This document shows, piece by piece, positions 11,284-22,323 of a DNA stretch of 64,000 nt. The DNA lies in NCBI GenBank assembly GCA_026874595.1, contig CM049319.1, positions 5,172,601 through 5,236,600 of the forward strand. Reading direction: 5' to 3'. The position numbers and the translations under genes are program-made. The notes beneath the pieces are model-generated. The model was not told the origin of the DNA. It worked only from the letters and a program-made list of their open reading frames with translations, and ran no database searches. The stretch is from Sipunculus nudus. Its lineage: Eukaryota; Annelida; Sipuncula; Golfingiida; Sipunculidae. Every line of letters starts with the position of its first letter. Position 1 is the first letter of the stretch.

Positions 11284-11425
11284 CTGGTCTGGACTTCTGC
11301 AGGTTATCCACGGGATGAAGAGGAAGATGACGAATCCCGACAGTGACTGCAGCTGCTGAAGCTCAACCACCACGGAGAACACCAAGTACAGGATGATAAA
11401 TATCAATAGCAACACGCACACCGAC
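11284..11425 (-). CDS. SLC28A: CNT nucleoside transporter, coding exon 2
   Basis: The 142-bp exon has the acceptor TGTACAG (11432-11426) and the donor GTAAAC (11283-11278). Its first G completes the Trp109 codon opened by exon 1. It encodes residues 110-156: two hydrophobic helices (LLLIFIILYLVFSVVV and FVIFLFIPWI) with a short loop, matching the third and fourth N-terminal helices of CNTs. The beginning of this exon with its acceptor is partly repeated upstream in intron 1. Confidence 0.88.
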
Positions 11426-11454
11426 CTGTACAAAATATCATCCACATTATCATC

Positions 11455-11612
11455 ATCATCACGACATCAAGTACAGGATGCTAAGTATTAATAGCAAAAA
11501 CGCACACCGAACCTGTACAAAATATCATTACCATCATCATCATCATCATCATCATCATCACGATATCCAATGCAGGATGCTGAGTATCATCAGCAAAACT
11601 CACACCGACCAT
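11455..11612 (-). repeat. two partial duplicates of the exon 2 start plus (CAT)n
   Basis: The block 'gtacaggatgataaatatcaatag...cacaccgacctgtac' that spans the start of exon 2 (about 11389-11432) recurs at about 11469-11518 and, more decayed, at 11571-11612, with a (CAT)n run at about 11526-11558 between them. The first duplicate keeps an AG-acceptor-like TGTACAG; the second has lost it. Confidence 0.8.
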
Positions 11613-12419
11613 CGATTCACTTGTTAATCTATTTTTTTCTTATCCCCTATCCTTTTCCCGCTTTTGCACCCAGGACCGAGTACTTTATGCCCCTGTAAAC
11701 TTTGAACCTGCATGGAACCGCAAACTTGAAACCTGTCTGACCTACGCTTTGTGAACGTGCCATAGCTCGGGAAGTTCTGAGTTTAAGCTGTGCAGAATGA
11801 TGTGCTCTGTGCAACTGAAGAAACATTCTTATTTGGGGATGGATCGGCAATATTAAAACGTGGATCTGGATCCTGATCAAGAAAAAAATCCCCTCCTTTT
11901 GTCTGCTCTCTCGTTTGCTTTTCCTTCCAACATCTCTGTAAAATAATCGATTGGTCCAAACGTTTTACCACTTCTTCCTTGTCGTTTTGCCCATTCCTCT
12001 GAAACTTATATTAAAATTAATTTCACATCCCCCCTTCAACTTTTTACTCTGCCTTGTGGCTACCTTCATCTTTTGTCAATGAGAGTCTGTACAGAACGAG
12101 ACACTGGACATCTTTATAATTGTTTTCAAGACAAAAAATCTCCAAACTTGAAGTGAACGATTTACATCAAACTTTTGGAAGGAAGGGAAGGCATTCCCAT
12201 GTTTCCTTGCTTCGAATTCGTTTGATGGCAGCTTATATCTAATGTTTTCGATGAATTTTCTCTGAATATATGGGATATGGTAGATAATGTGTAGATAATA
12301 TATATAAAATATATTTACGCCAGTGAGCGGTGGGTGGTTTCAAGTTTTTAGATTTAAATAAAGCGATTTGAATCAAATAAAGGGGAAAATGAGACACATA
12401 ATGAGGCCATTTAATATTA

Positions 12420-14052
12420 AAACAAGAGACCCAGGGGTCTAATTCACTCTGTGAATTACTATGCACGATTGCAGGTGATTAAAAAAATGGTGAATGTGAA
12501 AATACCATTCATTCCTTTCCAAGTAGATACTGTCCTATTGCACAAGGTAGGTGGCGCCACCTGTCTGGTTTTTGAGAAAACGTTCCAAGATGGATGCACA
12601 TGCCAAATTTCAGACCAATTCTCCTCAGATTTGAGCAATTTTCACCCAAAGCAAATGTACGAATCGACACCACAGGAAAACGATTGCAGATGGCGCCATC
12701 AGTCTTGGTTACGAGAAGGAGGTGTCGAGGATCTATGGACAGACACTATTTCAACCCAATACACTGAACAACCACTAAGACGAACAGATGGCGAATGCAA
12801 AGATGGACACTCCGCAAAAAGTATTGTAAGTAGCGCCACCTGTCTGGTTTACATGAAAACTTTTTAAGATGGATTGACACACCAAATTTCAGACCAATAC
12901 ATTGAACCAGTCCTGAGATATGAGCAATTTTCACCCAAAGAAAAAAGTATGGATGGATGCCACAGGAAAATGATTGCAGATGGCATCACCAGTCTCGAGT
13001 GTAAGTTTGAGGAGTCCAAGATCTATGGACATGCGCAATATCAGGCCAATACAGCAAATTACTCCTCAGTAAAAAGGCATTAAGTTATTCTATGAAAACA
13101 GGAAGGTAGGTGGCGACAACTGTCTGGTTTATGAGAAAACTTTCCAAGATGGATAGACATGCAAAATTTCAGACCAATACCATCAACTACTTCTGAGATA
13201 TGAACAATTTCCACAGCAAATGTACCGATGGACGCCATGGGTAAACGATTACGTTTGATTACAAGATGGAGGAGTCCAAGATCTATGAATATGCACAATT
13301 TCAGCTCAATACATCGAACCACTTCTGAGATTTGGGCTGTTATCTAAAAGACACCAAGGTTTGTACTGCACAGAAAGGTCACCCAACATTGTTACCTACA
13401 ACTACATAGGTGAGGGAACAAGTATGCCGGGTTTCAGAAAGATCAGTCAAAGGGTCTCACAGGAGACTCTGTTTTGGTGGATTATAACAAATAAATACTT
13501 ACTGACATATATTGGAAAAGCAGAAAAGACCATTACAGCCTGTAGAAAGTAGGTCAACAAAGGTGGCGCATCCCGGAGGTCCAAATCAATTAGCAGTCGT
13601 ATGATCAATATTCCTGAAGGCCGCAGCAGTTCCTCAGATATGTGATATAAGACAATACATCATGTATGGAAACACATCAAGTTGTCAAATTTTGCAATCG
13701 ACACAATGTGAAATTTCGTAGATATCCCATCTTGAAAATGACTTGACTGAATTTATACTCAAACTATTCCCCTTCCTATTAGGGACTGTTGACTATGATA
13801 TGAAGGCCAAAATACTTTATGAATTATCTCGGAAGAAGTGAAAAGACCATTACATCCCGCAGAAAGTAGGTCAACATAGGTGGCGCCACCAAAAGCTTAT
13901 TTTTGCATTTCCATCCCATGATCAGTAATTCTGCAAAGTTTCATGAAGGTCGCTGCTGTGGCTGTTGAGATATTTTGTAACAGAAGGTGGACGGTGGACA
14001 GTGGACGGCGGACGCTGCGCCATGACATAAGTTCATAGAGTGAACTAAAAAT
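12420..14052 (+). repeat. GGTGGCGCCACC-bearing dispersed element (type B)
   Basis: It starts around GAGACCCAGGGGTCTAATTC with a TTCACTCTGTGAA hairpin and ends around TTCATAGAGTGAACT after a GGACGGTGGACAGTGGACGG block. Inside, 'GTCTGGTTT' and 'CCAAGATCTATGGACATG' type blocks recur roughly every 260-300 bp, and the palindrome GGTGGCGCCACC occurs at 12550 and 13879. A related copy lies at 38.1-38.85 kb. No coding potential is visible. Confidence 0.7.
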
Positions 14053-14289
14053 GAGAGGTACCTTGAAACTGACCTATGAACTGACCTATGCTTTAAATAT
14101 ACTTCGGCGCAACACCACGGAATGGTTCGTTTGATGTTTCAGCAGTGAACTAAAAAAAAATTTTGAACGGAACATGGTAAGAAATAATGGTGTTATTTTT
14201 TATTCACATGCACCTATGGAAGCCCATGTAATGGCAGTCTGCAAGTCTTCATATATACATATTACATATGTAATATCAGTAAAATATTA

Positions 14290-14975
14290 AAGTTTGTGAA
14301 CAGAGTCTTTGGAGTGTCTTACGGGTGCTTCAAAATCGGATCATATTACACCAATTTTGTATTCTCTGCATTGGCTGCCCGTTGTGCAAAGGGTAAAATT
14401 CAAAATGTTAATTCTTGTGTATAAGGCAATACATAATTTAGCTCCTCTTTACCTGCAAGAGCTTATTCACAGTTACACTCCATTAAGAAGCATTCGGTCA
14501 GCAGCTAAAAACTTACTGGTCGTGCCTTTTACCAAATCGTCTTGTGTACAAAATCGGGCATTCAGTGTTGTTGGCCCGAAACTGTGGAATGACCTACCAC
14601 ATACTCTAAGAGAAGCCAAGAGTTTCTCAGAATTTAAAGGTAAATTAAAAACAGATTTGTTCATGGAATATTTTTATGCCTAGTCATTTTGTACGATATT
14701 TTATACTATTGATAGTGAAATGTTTGAACATTTTAGTGGAATTATGGAAGTTTTAACAGATAATCCAACTATTGACTTTTATATGTCTTATTTAATACTG
14801 TAAGCTTCTGAATGTAATATTTTAGTCAATGGACTTTAATTTCATATTCTTACAATAGTATGTTTAATGATTGCTGATTGTGTACTAATTATGTAATAGC
14901 GTTTTAGAGCATGTATCATCATGGATTTTACACTTTATAAAATAAATAATTATAATTATAATTATTATTATTATC
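14290..14975 (+). mobile_element. 5'-truncated non-LTR retrotransposon, 3' end
   Basis: An open frame of about 124 codons (14309-14683) encodes the C-terminal tail typical of LINE ORF2 proteins of the CR1/L2 type. It has ITPILYSLHWLPVVQRVKFK near its start, then KAIHNLAPLYL, and FSVVGPKLWNDLP towards its end. The 3' UTR runs into an AATAAATAATTATAATTATA-type tail at about 14940-14973. The reverse transcriptase and endonuclease parts are absent, so this is a dead-on-arrival insertion. Confidence 0.85.
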
Positions 14976-15383
14976 TACATCCCATGAAACTGACATTAAG
15001 AGGAGGCGTTAAAAATCAGTCAGCTTCCATCAAAACTTTGTATTCTATCATTAATTAAAGCCACGTTCACAACTGTCTGTTTTTTCCCTGCCGCACCAGC
15101 TTCCGTCATCCTGCGTCCGCCATTTGTCGTCTCTGTGCATACCTACCCGAGATCCAAGATCTAATAGCAAACTGCCTGTTACCGCGTTTCGGAACTTGTA
15201 CCAACCTAACCCTGCAGAATTGGTCCAAAATCTTGTAACTTAAGTTTAGAACTGTGATTCAAGATGTGACCAATTTAATTTCTGTGTTTCTATGACCGCT
15301 TGCATCCGGAAGACCCCGTTTCAACCAGATGCTTAAATTATGGTCATACATGCTAATAATTGTGATTTAATTATGTTTAATAT

Positions 15384-15492
15384 AAGGGCTGGGTATCGCC
15401 TAAATGTTCGTATTGCAATATATTGCGATATCTGGTAAATTATTGCAATATTTTCATTGTATTATTTTATAGGAAACAAGTGTGTGTTTTCT

Positions 15493-15558
<66 letters not shown>

Positions 15559-15560
15559 AA
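15384..15560 (+). repeat. hAT-like end fragment followed by (TA)n
   Basis: A sequence starting AAGGGCTGGGTATCGCC, with TTGCAATATATTGCGATAT, resembles a terminal segment of hAT-type MITEs. It runs into a (TA)n microsatellite at about 15497-15555. No opposite end was found. Confidence 0.45.
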
Positions 15561-16076
15561 TAATGCTTCATGCAGATCAGTTAATTTTTACGTATTTCAG
15601 GAAATATTTTTCGACCGTTATTAAGCAGACATTAAAAATTCAAGTCTACTTGAACATTCCTAACTACCTGTTCTGTGTCTTAAGAAAATAAATCAATTTC
15701 AGTTACGTTTAACAAATACCGGGAAAAAATCTATATATAACATTAGGTCCCGATGTGCGTGTGTGTGTGTGTATGAGATTTTTCGTAGGCGTATACCAGC
15801 AAATTTACTTTGTAGCCATTGACTGATCATTGTCTATCCCAAATTACCCCTCCACTTGCTCTCAGAAAAACAGTGATGATTTTAATTCTATCATTGCTTT
15901 AATTTTATCCGTTAAAAATTATATCTTTCATGAGCGGGAGTGTTAAGCATTAAATGCTCACCCCAAGTTTCTAACCTTTCAACATAAAAATCATCCGATT
16001 TTGGCATTTTCTACCTAGGGGGAAGACAATCAAGAATATCAACCTAAGATGTGATCTAGTTGCTGCTTGAAAATTG

Positions 16077-16262
16077 GGTCTATACCGTTTTAATACGAAT
16101 TGAGCGTTCACACGACACTTTAGCAAAGCGGATAAAACTATTTGAATTCAAAATATTTGAAAACTACCTCCTGAACTTGATCCAAAACGAGTCGGCCAAA
16201 ACAGTTTGAAAAGCTTTGGATTGCCGTGTGAACGCTCGATTCGCATTTAAAACGGTTGAACC
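16077..16262. mobile_element. MITE with ~45-bp terminal inverted repeats
   Basis: The left arm carries GAGCGTTCACACGACACTTT and the right arm its near-complement (GTGTGAACGCTC at about 16226-16237). The arms extend outward to CCGTTTTAA on both sides. The element is about 186 bp, non-coding, and lies less than 70 bp from the donor of CNT exon 1. Confidence 0.8.
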
Positions 16263-16328
16263 GTTTGCATCTCTCGTGTGAAAGAGGCAGTCTAAAGCAC
16301 CTGTCGTACAAAAACAAGGACAGCTTAC

Positions 16329-16654
16329 CACTTGATCCAGCGTTTGTTCAGTGCGTTCCAGCAAGGATTAATGACGTAATTGGAGATTTTCTTTCCATAC
16401 CTCCTGGATATAAATGAGTGTATACGAAACACAAGAACTATACACGTGATGACTATAATAGTCAATGCACCGGAAAAGCTGCGAGCAATCGCAAATCCCA
16501 AATATATTGAAAACCCCACGAGAAATAATAGAAATATTGCTATTTTTATATTTCGTGTGTAAGTCTTGGCAAATTTAACAGTGGTCGACTGCAAACGCAC
16601 CACAGGGTTCGTAGATGGCCGTCCTTCTTCAAGTGATGTCAGATCAGCAGCCAT
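16329..16654 (-). CDS. SLC28A: concentrative nucleoside transporter, N-terminal exon
   Basis: This is the first coding exon of a Na+-coupled nucleoside transporter of the plasma membrane (SLC28/CNT). The start at 16654 is the first ATG in the open frame and has a strong context (AAAATGG); the frame extends further upstream but has no earlier ATG. The exon gives 108 codons plus two bases of codon 109. The protein begins MAADLTSLEEG and has two helices at about 38-57 and 63-82, the second ending VFRIHSFI. Eight exons in the window give 469 in-phase codons without a stop. CNT proteins usually have about 600-690 residues, so the C-terminal quarter is off the left edge. The large odd feature is loss of the Gly-Gln-Thr-Glu nucleobase motif (see exons 4 and 5). 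The substrate is therefore uncertain. Confidence 0.88.
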
Positions 16655-18130
16655 TTTGGATAGTAATGTGGAATTCGGTTTTCCTTTACCCACTTCGTAT
16701 TGTTCGATACATCTATAAGTCCTGCGTTTTGGTCTCACAAACCCACGGCTCTTCCAAACCGTTTTTTGTTCTAACGTCCTTTTAAACCAACTTCTTCGTT
16801 AAGATATAAACACAAAGTTTGCATTGTCCTGCGCCATTTTGCTCCAGGATAAATTTTCTTCGGAATTTTCTTGATTTCTCTTGTGTTATATCTTCATGCA
16901 TGCGTCTTTTATCTGTGCCTGAAATTAGTTAACAGGTTTAAAAAATATCATGAATTTAACCATTTTAAAGAATATGAAATACAACACTCATTCATTTTGG
17001 TTTTCTCATATGGTTTCGTAATCATTGCCATGAATGGGACGCCTTATCTAACAGAGCGTTAAATATTTCTTATATACGATACATCATTTATCTTGTTGGT
17101 TCACCAGTCAGCTTTTAGCGAAGATGTTAAAAGTGATATATGTTAGATAAACCCAGACAAGGAAATAAAATAAGATCATTGTTTATGTATCATCAAAAGT
17201 ATACTTGCCCAGGGTATATCATTCCCTGCAGGTATTAATAAATAATGTATAGCAATTATCAGTTTTGTGTCAAATCGATTATATATATCGATGATTGCTC
17301 ATTTTTTGCATTTTTTTTCACATAACCCTAAGCGACCATGGGTGCACGTCCAAAAGATCATTTTTTATAAAAAAATAAATATTCTTAATCAATCAGAGAT
17401 ATAAGAGGGAGGGAGCACAAAATAGCGAACAATATCAAAACTGAATCTTGTAGAGCGAATACGTGGTAACTGCCCGGTCGTTACCTTGACTTTTCACCGT
17501 GTTGTACAAGGTAAGGCTTAATTTAGTCGGGCAATGTATACAAGGTGCAATTCTGAAAACAGTATTCACGTTAATATAAGAAACATAAAGGTATCGATTA
17601 ATAATAGATTATCTGTCGTTTTTACTTTTCAATCATCAAATATGGGTTTACAATCAGTTCCTACCATGAGTATTAATTGATACATGATCTAATCATAGGC
17701 CTAAGTGTCTTGTTGGACCTTGGAACAGGTAACATCGTTATTTGTTAATTAACGAAGGAGTGCATTAGTAATTTGTCCCGTTTTTAATATATGTAGCACA
17801 CAATCAATTTACACAGCAAAAGCTACGTATATAAAAAAATAACTATACTGAATAATGTGAAAAAATAGTACTCCATTATAACACTTTTAAGGAAACATTG
17901 AACCCTGAGTATTTAACAAAAAACAGTTAAATCTTTGGCGGTATAGTAGGTTGTCACTCCTTCACGTACAGCTTACATCAAACATTAGTCAAATAAAGGT
18001 TTCCAGAGAATTATCATCAGGCGGACAAAGTTTGAAACAAAGTATTCATGTACCCACGTGAGGGCAGCTGACATGTACTCATGCTGATAGCTCATGTGGT
18101 GTAAACAGATATAGTGATAACAGATTTAGT
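16655..18130. other. 5' region of the CNT gene, no feature recognised
   Basis: The first ~90 bp may be 5' UTR on the minus strand, since the exon 1 frame stays open. From 16.9 to 18.1 kb I see only AT-rich sequence with no exon, repeat or RNA gene I can support. Confidence 0.4.
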
Positions 18131-18157
18131 GTGTGAGTGAGTGTATATAGATATATA

Positions 18158-18539
18158 AAGGGCTTTCAACAGGAAGAAAATTTGACGAGTCCGGGACGCT
18201 CAGGCAATTTTTTGGTGAGTCCCATCTGAGTTTAGAGCCTCCATACTGCGATTTGATATGTCCAGTTTGTGTCCAATTATGTATAATTGGATATTATTTG
18301 GATTTTATATTATTATCATATCATTAATTGATTAGAACGCGTGTCATTATATGAATATTTGCCTTAAGGGAAATGAAAGCCTAAGTTATCCGCACGGTGC
18401 TAACACAACTGACGGGTTCGTTTGAGCAAGGCGGTAAAGATCATTGACTGCCAAGGATCCTAAAGCTAAAAATTTGAGCGTCCCATCGGACGCTTGGACC
18501 CTCAGAACCGAGACGCCTAATCCTGCCTTCCTGAAAGCC

Positions 18540-18542
<3 letters not shown>
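18158..18542. mobile_element. hAT-like non-autonomous element
   Basis: The ends are inverted copies of CAGGGCTTTCAGGAAG: the left end reads AAGGGCTTTCAACAGGAAG and the right end CTTCCTGAAAGCCCTG. The CAGGG start suits hAT elements. The 385-bp body also holds GACGCT/AGCGTC segments. It lies in a TA-rich tract, so the target duplication cannot be judged. Confidence 0.7.

Positions 18543-18596
<54 letters not shown>
18543..18596. repeat. (TA)n microsatellite
   Basis: An uninterrupted TA repeat of about 54 bp sits between two MITEs. Confidence 0.95.
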
Positions 18597-18599
<3 letters not shown>

Positions 18600-18779
18600 T
18601 GAAACCTTGAGTTCGATGTGTCAAACTCGCTGAGTCGAATACCCCGCTTATTTCGAAGTTACAGACTCGTTATTCCGGACAACTCTAGTTAAATTACTAC
18701 CATATAAATCCCGCTTGTGTCGATACTCGGATGTGTCGAAGTTTCCTGAGGGTCACTTCGACACAACGAGGTTTCACTG
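18597..18779. mobile_element. pogo/Tigger-like MITE
   Basis: The left end is CAGTGAAACCTTGAGTTCG and the right end is the inverse (ACGAGGTTTCACTG), flanked by TA on both sides as expected for Tc1/mariner-pogo insertion. CAGTGAAACCTCG-type ends are typical of pogo/Tigger elements. The 183-bp body is non-coding. TA- and TG-rich microsatellite follows to about 18840. Confidence 0.85.
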
Positions 18780-18840
18780 TATATATATATATAGTGTGTG
18801 TATATGTGTATATATGTATATATGTGTGTGTGTGTGTGTA

Positions 18841-19300
18841 ATGAAATAACGTGTATTCCCTTTCAGCTATGCAAAAAAACGCATAATAAGATTCTATTTA
18901 ATCTCTGACTTTGGTTTTGTTGATAAATCATTATGTGGTTGATTAATATGTGCTTTTAAAAAGGAAATAATATAATTACATAATAGAGGACTCTCTGCTT
19001 TAATGTCTGGTTATGCCCGGCCCTGTATAAACTTTGGATTGAATGCTTACCATGTTTCTAAACGTATCATAAAATGATTTTCTCGGCCAAATCTGAAATA
19101 TCTACAGAATTATAATTATAACTTTCCCGTGCCAATATTATGGTTAGTAAAAAAAAAGTGTGCAAATATGTAATTGATAAGATAAATACTTCCCTTTAAA
19201 ACAGCAATATATCAAATTAACATCACACAAAAAGGTTATTTTATGATGATGAATATTATTCTTATTGCTCACCATAATATTTATCATGAAATATATTTAC
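18841..19300. other. non-coding, nothing recognised
   Basis: AT-rich sequence between the microsatellite and the candidate upstream exon of the CNT gene. Confidence 0.4.
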
Positions 19301-19378
19301 CTGATTCTTGTGATTAGCCTGTTCCACGTCATAAATCTCACAGAGCGATGTAGTCTTCGTTCCGGCCAATACCAACAG
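19301..19378 (-). promoter_or_regulatory. candidate CNT 5' non-coding exon and promoter
   Basis: On the minus strand a comparatively GC-rich stretch ends in CAG followed by a GTAAAT donor at 19300. About 30 bp upstream of its likely start lies TATTTATA (19413-19406). This arrangement would suit a TATA promoter and a non-coding first exon for the transporter gene, spliced to the exon that carries the ATG at 16654. There is no direct proof, and no clear acceptor was found just upstream of the ATG exon. Confidence 0.22.
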
Positions 19379-19740
19379 ACAGTGACCGTATTCAGAAAGC
19401 TCTAGTATAAATAACTACACACAAGCTTCCCACGTGACCGGTGCCCTTGCTCCCGGTGACTTGCTAAGTGTGGCTTATGCACCTCTTGCTTCACGAAGCA
19501 GTCCATCTTCGACTTATCTTGGGTACATCGATCACAACGTTAGTTTCATGCCGAGGTTTATCCGAGGTCGATGTTCAACGGATGCCATCGGAAAGCTGGA
19601 TACATTTAATTGATGCGTCCAAAGTTGACAGGTTGATCAACAGTAACTAATTTCTCATATATCAGGTTTTATACACTGTTCATGTCATGCAGTACATTAT
19701 AAGATGATTACTTCTTTCTCAGATAAAATATCTATAATCT

Positions 19741-21560
19741 TTAACAAGGCCTAAAGGCCTAATCGGAACCTGTCTAATTGTTTATACACCAGGTATAATG
19801 CTTCAATGCTTGACCATTACTTTTCAAGTATGTCTATACATGTATAATATTTATATGAACAGCGCAAGTACTAAACATTTTGTACAAGAACCAATGACAA
19901 AAACATCACTGCTGAAATACTGGCATTGGTGGACACAACAGAAAAATGATTGTAAGTGACGCCATTAGCCTTGCTTACGATGTGGCTATCCAGTATGTAT
20001 AAATATGCGCTATTTCAGGCTGATATATCAAATCCCTCCTGAGAAATAAGCAGGCACATATACTGTGCAAAAGTCATTGTGGCGTTACCACTCTTGTGAA
20101 CGAAAAAGCCATCCAAGATGCATGGACGGGTCAAAATATCACGCCAATATATCAAAATTCTTTTGAGTTAGGTGCACTGGGCTGAACAGGCTAATGAATA
20201 AGGAAGGCAGTAAACCGAGTAAACCAGAACGAATTGCTCTCTGCAGCTTCTGTGCTGAGTGAACTCTTGACCTGTACCTGGCTGCACTGAATGTACTCTT
20301 GATCTGTTGCATAATCTTACACAGTTGGCAGTCTGCCAAAGCTATAAATAGATCCAGACTGACTTTGGGCCTGTTATCAAATCTGAAATAGTTGACAGTC
20401 TGCCAAGCTATTTATAGATACAGACACAATTGGCCTATTGGTAAATCTTTTCACACATACTGAACGACTTTGGCTACAGTGCTTTCATGTCAAGCTGACA
20501 TATCATTAGATTGTTTACTCTATGTTTAGAATAACAAAAGATGTAGTCCTTTCATTGTTAAAGGTCCAATAATTCTGTCCAACAATCATTTAAGTTAACA
20601 TGAACAAAAGCCTCCTAAAAAATAATATTTACCAATGTTACAGATGTTCAAACAACAGTTTTGCAGAAGACGACTAGTGCAGTCCTCAGTTTGAAATAGT
20701 TTTACCAATGGCCACAAGACCAATTTCACGCAGCTTTCTATGACTAAAAATTAACCAAATCTATTCTTATACAATTGACAAAACCCTAAACTAAGATGAT
20801 TCTTGTGAAAAATTATATGATCCAGGGTGACAGTTTCATCATAAACCATTTTTAAACTGAAAGAGGCTAATACGATGAGGTTTTTTTTTGTCGGTAAAAA
20901 CAGATTGATGTAGTTGGCGCCACAAAAACTGCAATTTCAAATATAAGCCATGTCACCAACACTGTACAAAACTTTTCGATGCTTGCTCCTGTCGGTTTTG
21001 TGATTGTTATGTCAGTTTGCTAAATTGGCCAAATAACTAAGTTCAAATTTCTGTCACTCCGCCAAAATTAATTGAACCCAAACCATTTGAACAAACTCGA
21101 GAGAGCTTATCTATGGGATCATATCTGTGAAATATTGAACCATTTTTAGTTGAATGATTTCGGAGAAGATTTTCACAGTTTTTTTCTTAGCTTTATCTAT
21201 GTGAAATTTAAGTTAAAGCAGGTCGCGCCACAAAACGCCAAATCTCACAATATTTGATATGTGATAAATTTTTGCATACATTTTAGGGATGCAAGCTCCT
21301 GCTATTCCTGGGAAATTATGGGTTAATTTACTAAAGACCGATGACCCTCATACAGGAAAGGTTGATGCGCGTGGCGCCACCAAAACCTAAAATTTATATA
21401 TGAGTCATGTGACCAAAAAACATTTGGTGAGATATCTCCAGCCGTTTCTGATCTTGTAATTTTGGAATCCTTTCTTGGCCAAATGACTAAGTTCAGCTTT
21501 CTGTAACTAACCGAAAATTCACAGAACTGGAACCATTCGAAAAAACGTGAGATTTGAATT
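19741..21560 (+). repeat. dispersed element (type A), interrupted by a Ty3-like element
   Basis: It begins at AACAAGGCCTAAAGGCCTAAT. It includes a segment with TTGGCAGTCTGCCAAAGCTA, and then ~210-bp units with 'GTGGCGCCACC' or decayed forms and 'CCAAATAACTAAGTTCA' blocks. The same order of blocks occurs in reverse at 52.38-54.75 kb. It stops where retrotransposon coding sequence begins at about 21.56 kb. A short minus-strand open frame near 20.2 kb falls within the repeat and is not treated as a gene. Confidence 0.7.
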
Positions 21561-21569
21561 TGTGATCTG

Positions 21570-22323
21570 AATTGTTTCAGAGATTATTCCTGTGGGCACA
21601 GGAACTACTTTTCCCTTAAAGGGAATTCAGTTGCTGCCAGGCAATGATTTTGCAGGTGACAAAGTACAGTCTTTACCAATAGTGACAGAAAAGCCGTCAC
21701 TTGATCAGGACACTGATCCTGAAAGACAGGAAATTTCTGGTTTGTATCCTTCATGTGCTGTAACTAGATCTATGGCCAAGAAAAACACACGTGAGGATAA
21801 TGGTCCAGATAATAACACTCTGGGAGTCACTCGTGACTCGTCTAACGACTCGCCCGTACAGGATGCAGCATTCTCAAGGTCAGAACTTATCGTGGAACAG
21901 CATAAGGACCCTGATATTTCATGTTTGTTTCCTAGAGCAGTTTCTAAATATGAACTGCCACAGAACCCAGTTTGTTTCTATGTTAAAAATGGAGTGCTTA
22001 TGCGTAAATGGCGAACACCTGATGTATGCGCTGATGATGAGTGGGCCATCAAACATCAAATAGTAATGCCCAAAAGCTATCGCAATGAAATTCTAAGCAT
22101 GGCACATGAGGCTCCTTTGCCTGGCCATTTAGGTATAAATAAAACTAATCAGAAAGCTAGTACACACTTCTATTGGCCTAACCTCAGGAAAGATGTACAA
22201 TATTGTAAATCATGCCATACATGCCAGATGATAGGCAAGCCCAATCAGATTCCTCCTAAAGCCCCACTTATGCCTATTCCTGCTTTCGAGGAACCATTTA
22301 GTATGATTATTGTTGACTGTTGA
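21570..22323 (+). pseudogene. Ty3-like retroelement: protease tail and integrase N-terminus
   Basis: The open frame starts with a segment carrying LLPGNDFAGDKV, the end of an aspartic-protease domain in this group. It then has VTRSMAKKN, and an integrase N-terminal zinc-binding domain with His-x5-His (HEAPLPGH) and CKSCHTC (CxxC). It ends at a TGA (22321-22323) within the beginning of the catalytic core (MIIVDC). No gag is visible upstream, so the element is 5'-truncated at about 21.57 kb. Confidence 0.88.

Larger units (their letters stand above)
11426..16328 (-). other. CNT intron 1, 4.9 kb
   Basis: It holds partial copies of the exon 2 start, a (CAT)n tract, a GGTGGCGCCACC-bearing element, a LINE 3' end, a (TA)n tract and a MITE, all listed separately. 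The parts from about 11620 to 12420 and from 15000 to 15380 contain nothing I can assign. Confidence 0.7.

Noticed and set aside
1324-16654. CNT copy as a pseudogene because the binding motif is lost
   Set aside because: All eight exons join in phase, no stop or frameshift is seen and splice sites are standard. The changed residues are substitutions, not decay.
16655-16738. Longer N-terminus for the transporter beginning at 16738
   Set aside because: The frame is open there but starts with GTG; the first ATG, with a strong context, is at 16654.
20139-20339. Minus-strand open frame of 66 codons
   Set aside because: It lies inside the type A repeat, which has a reversed copy at 54 kb without this frame being kept.
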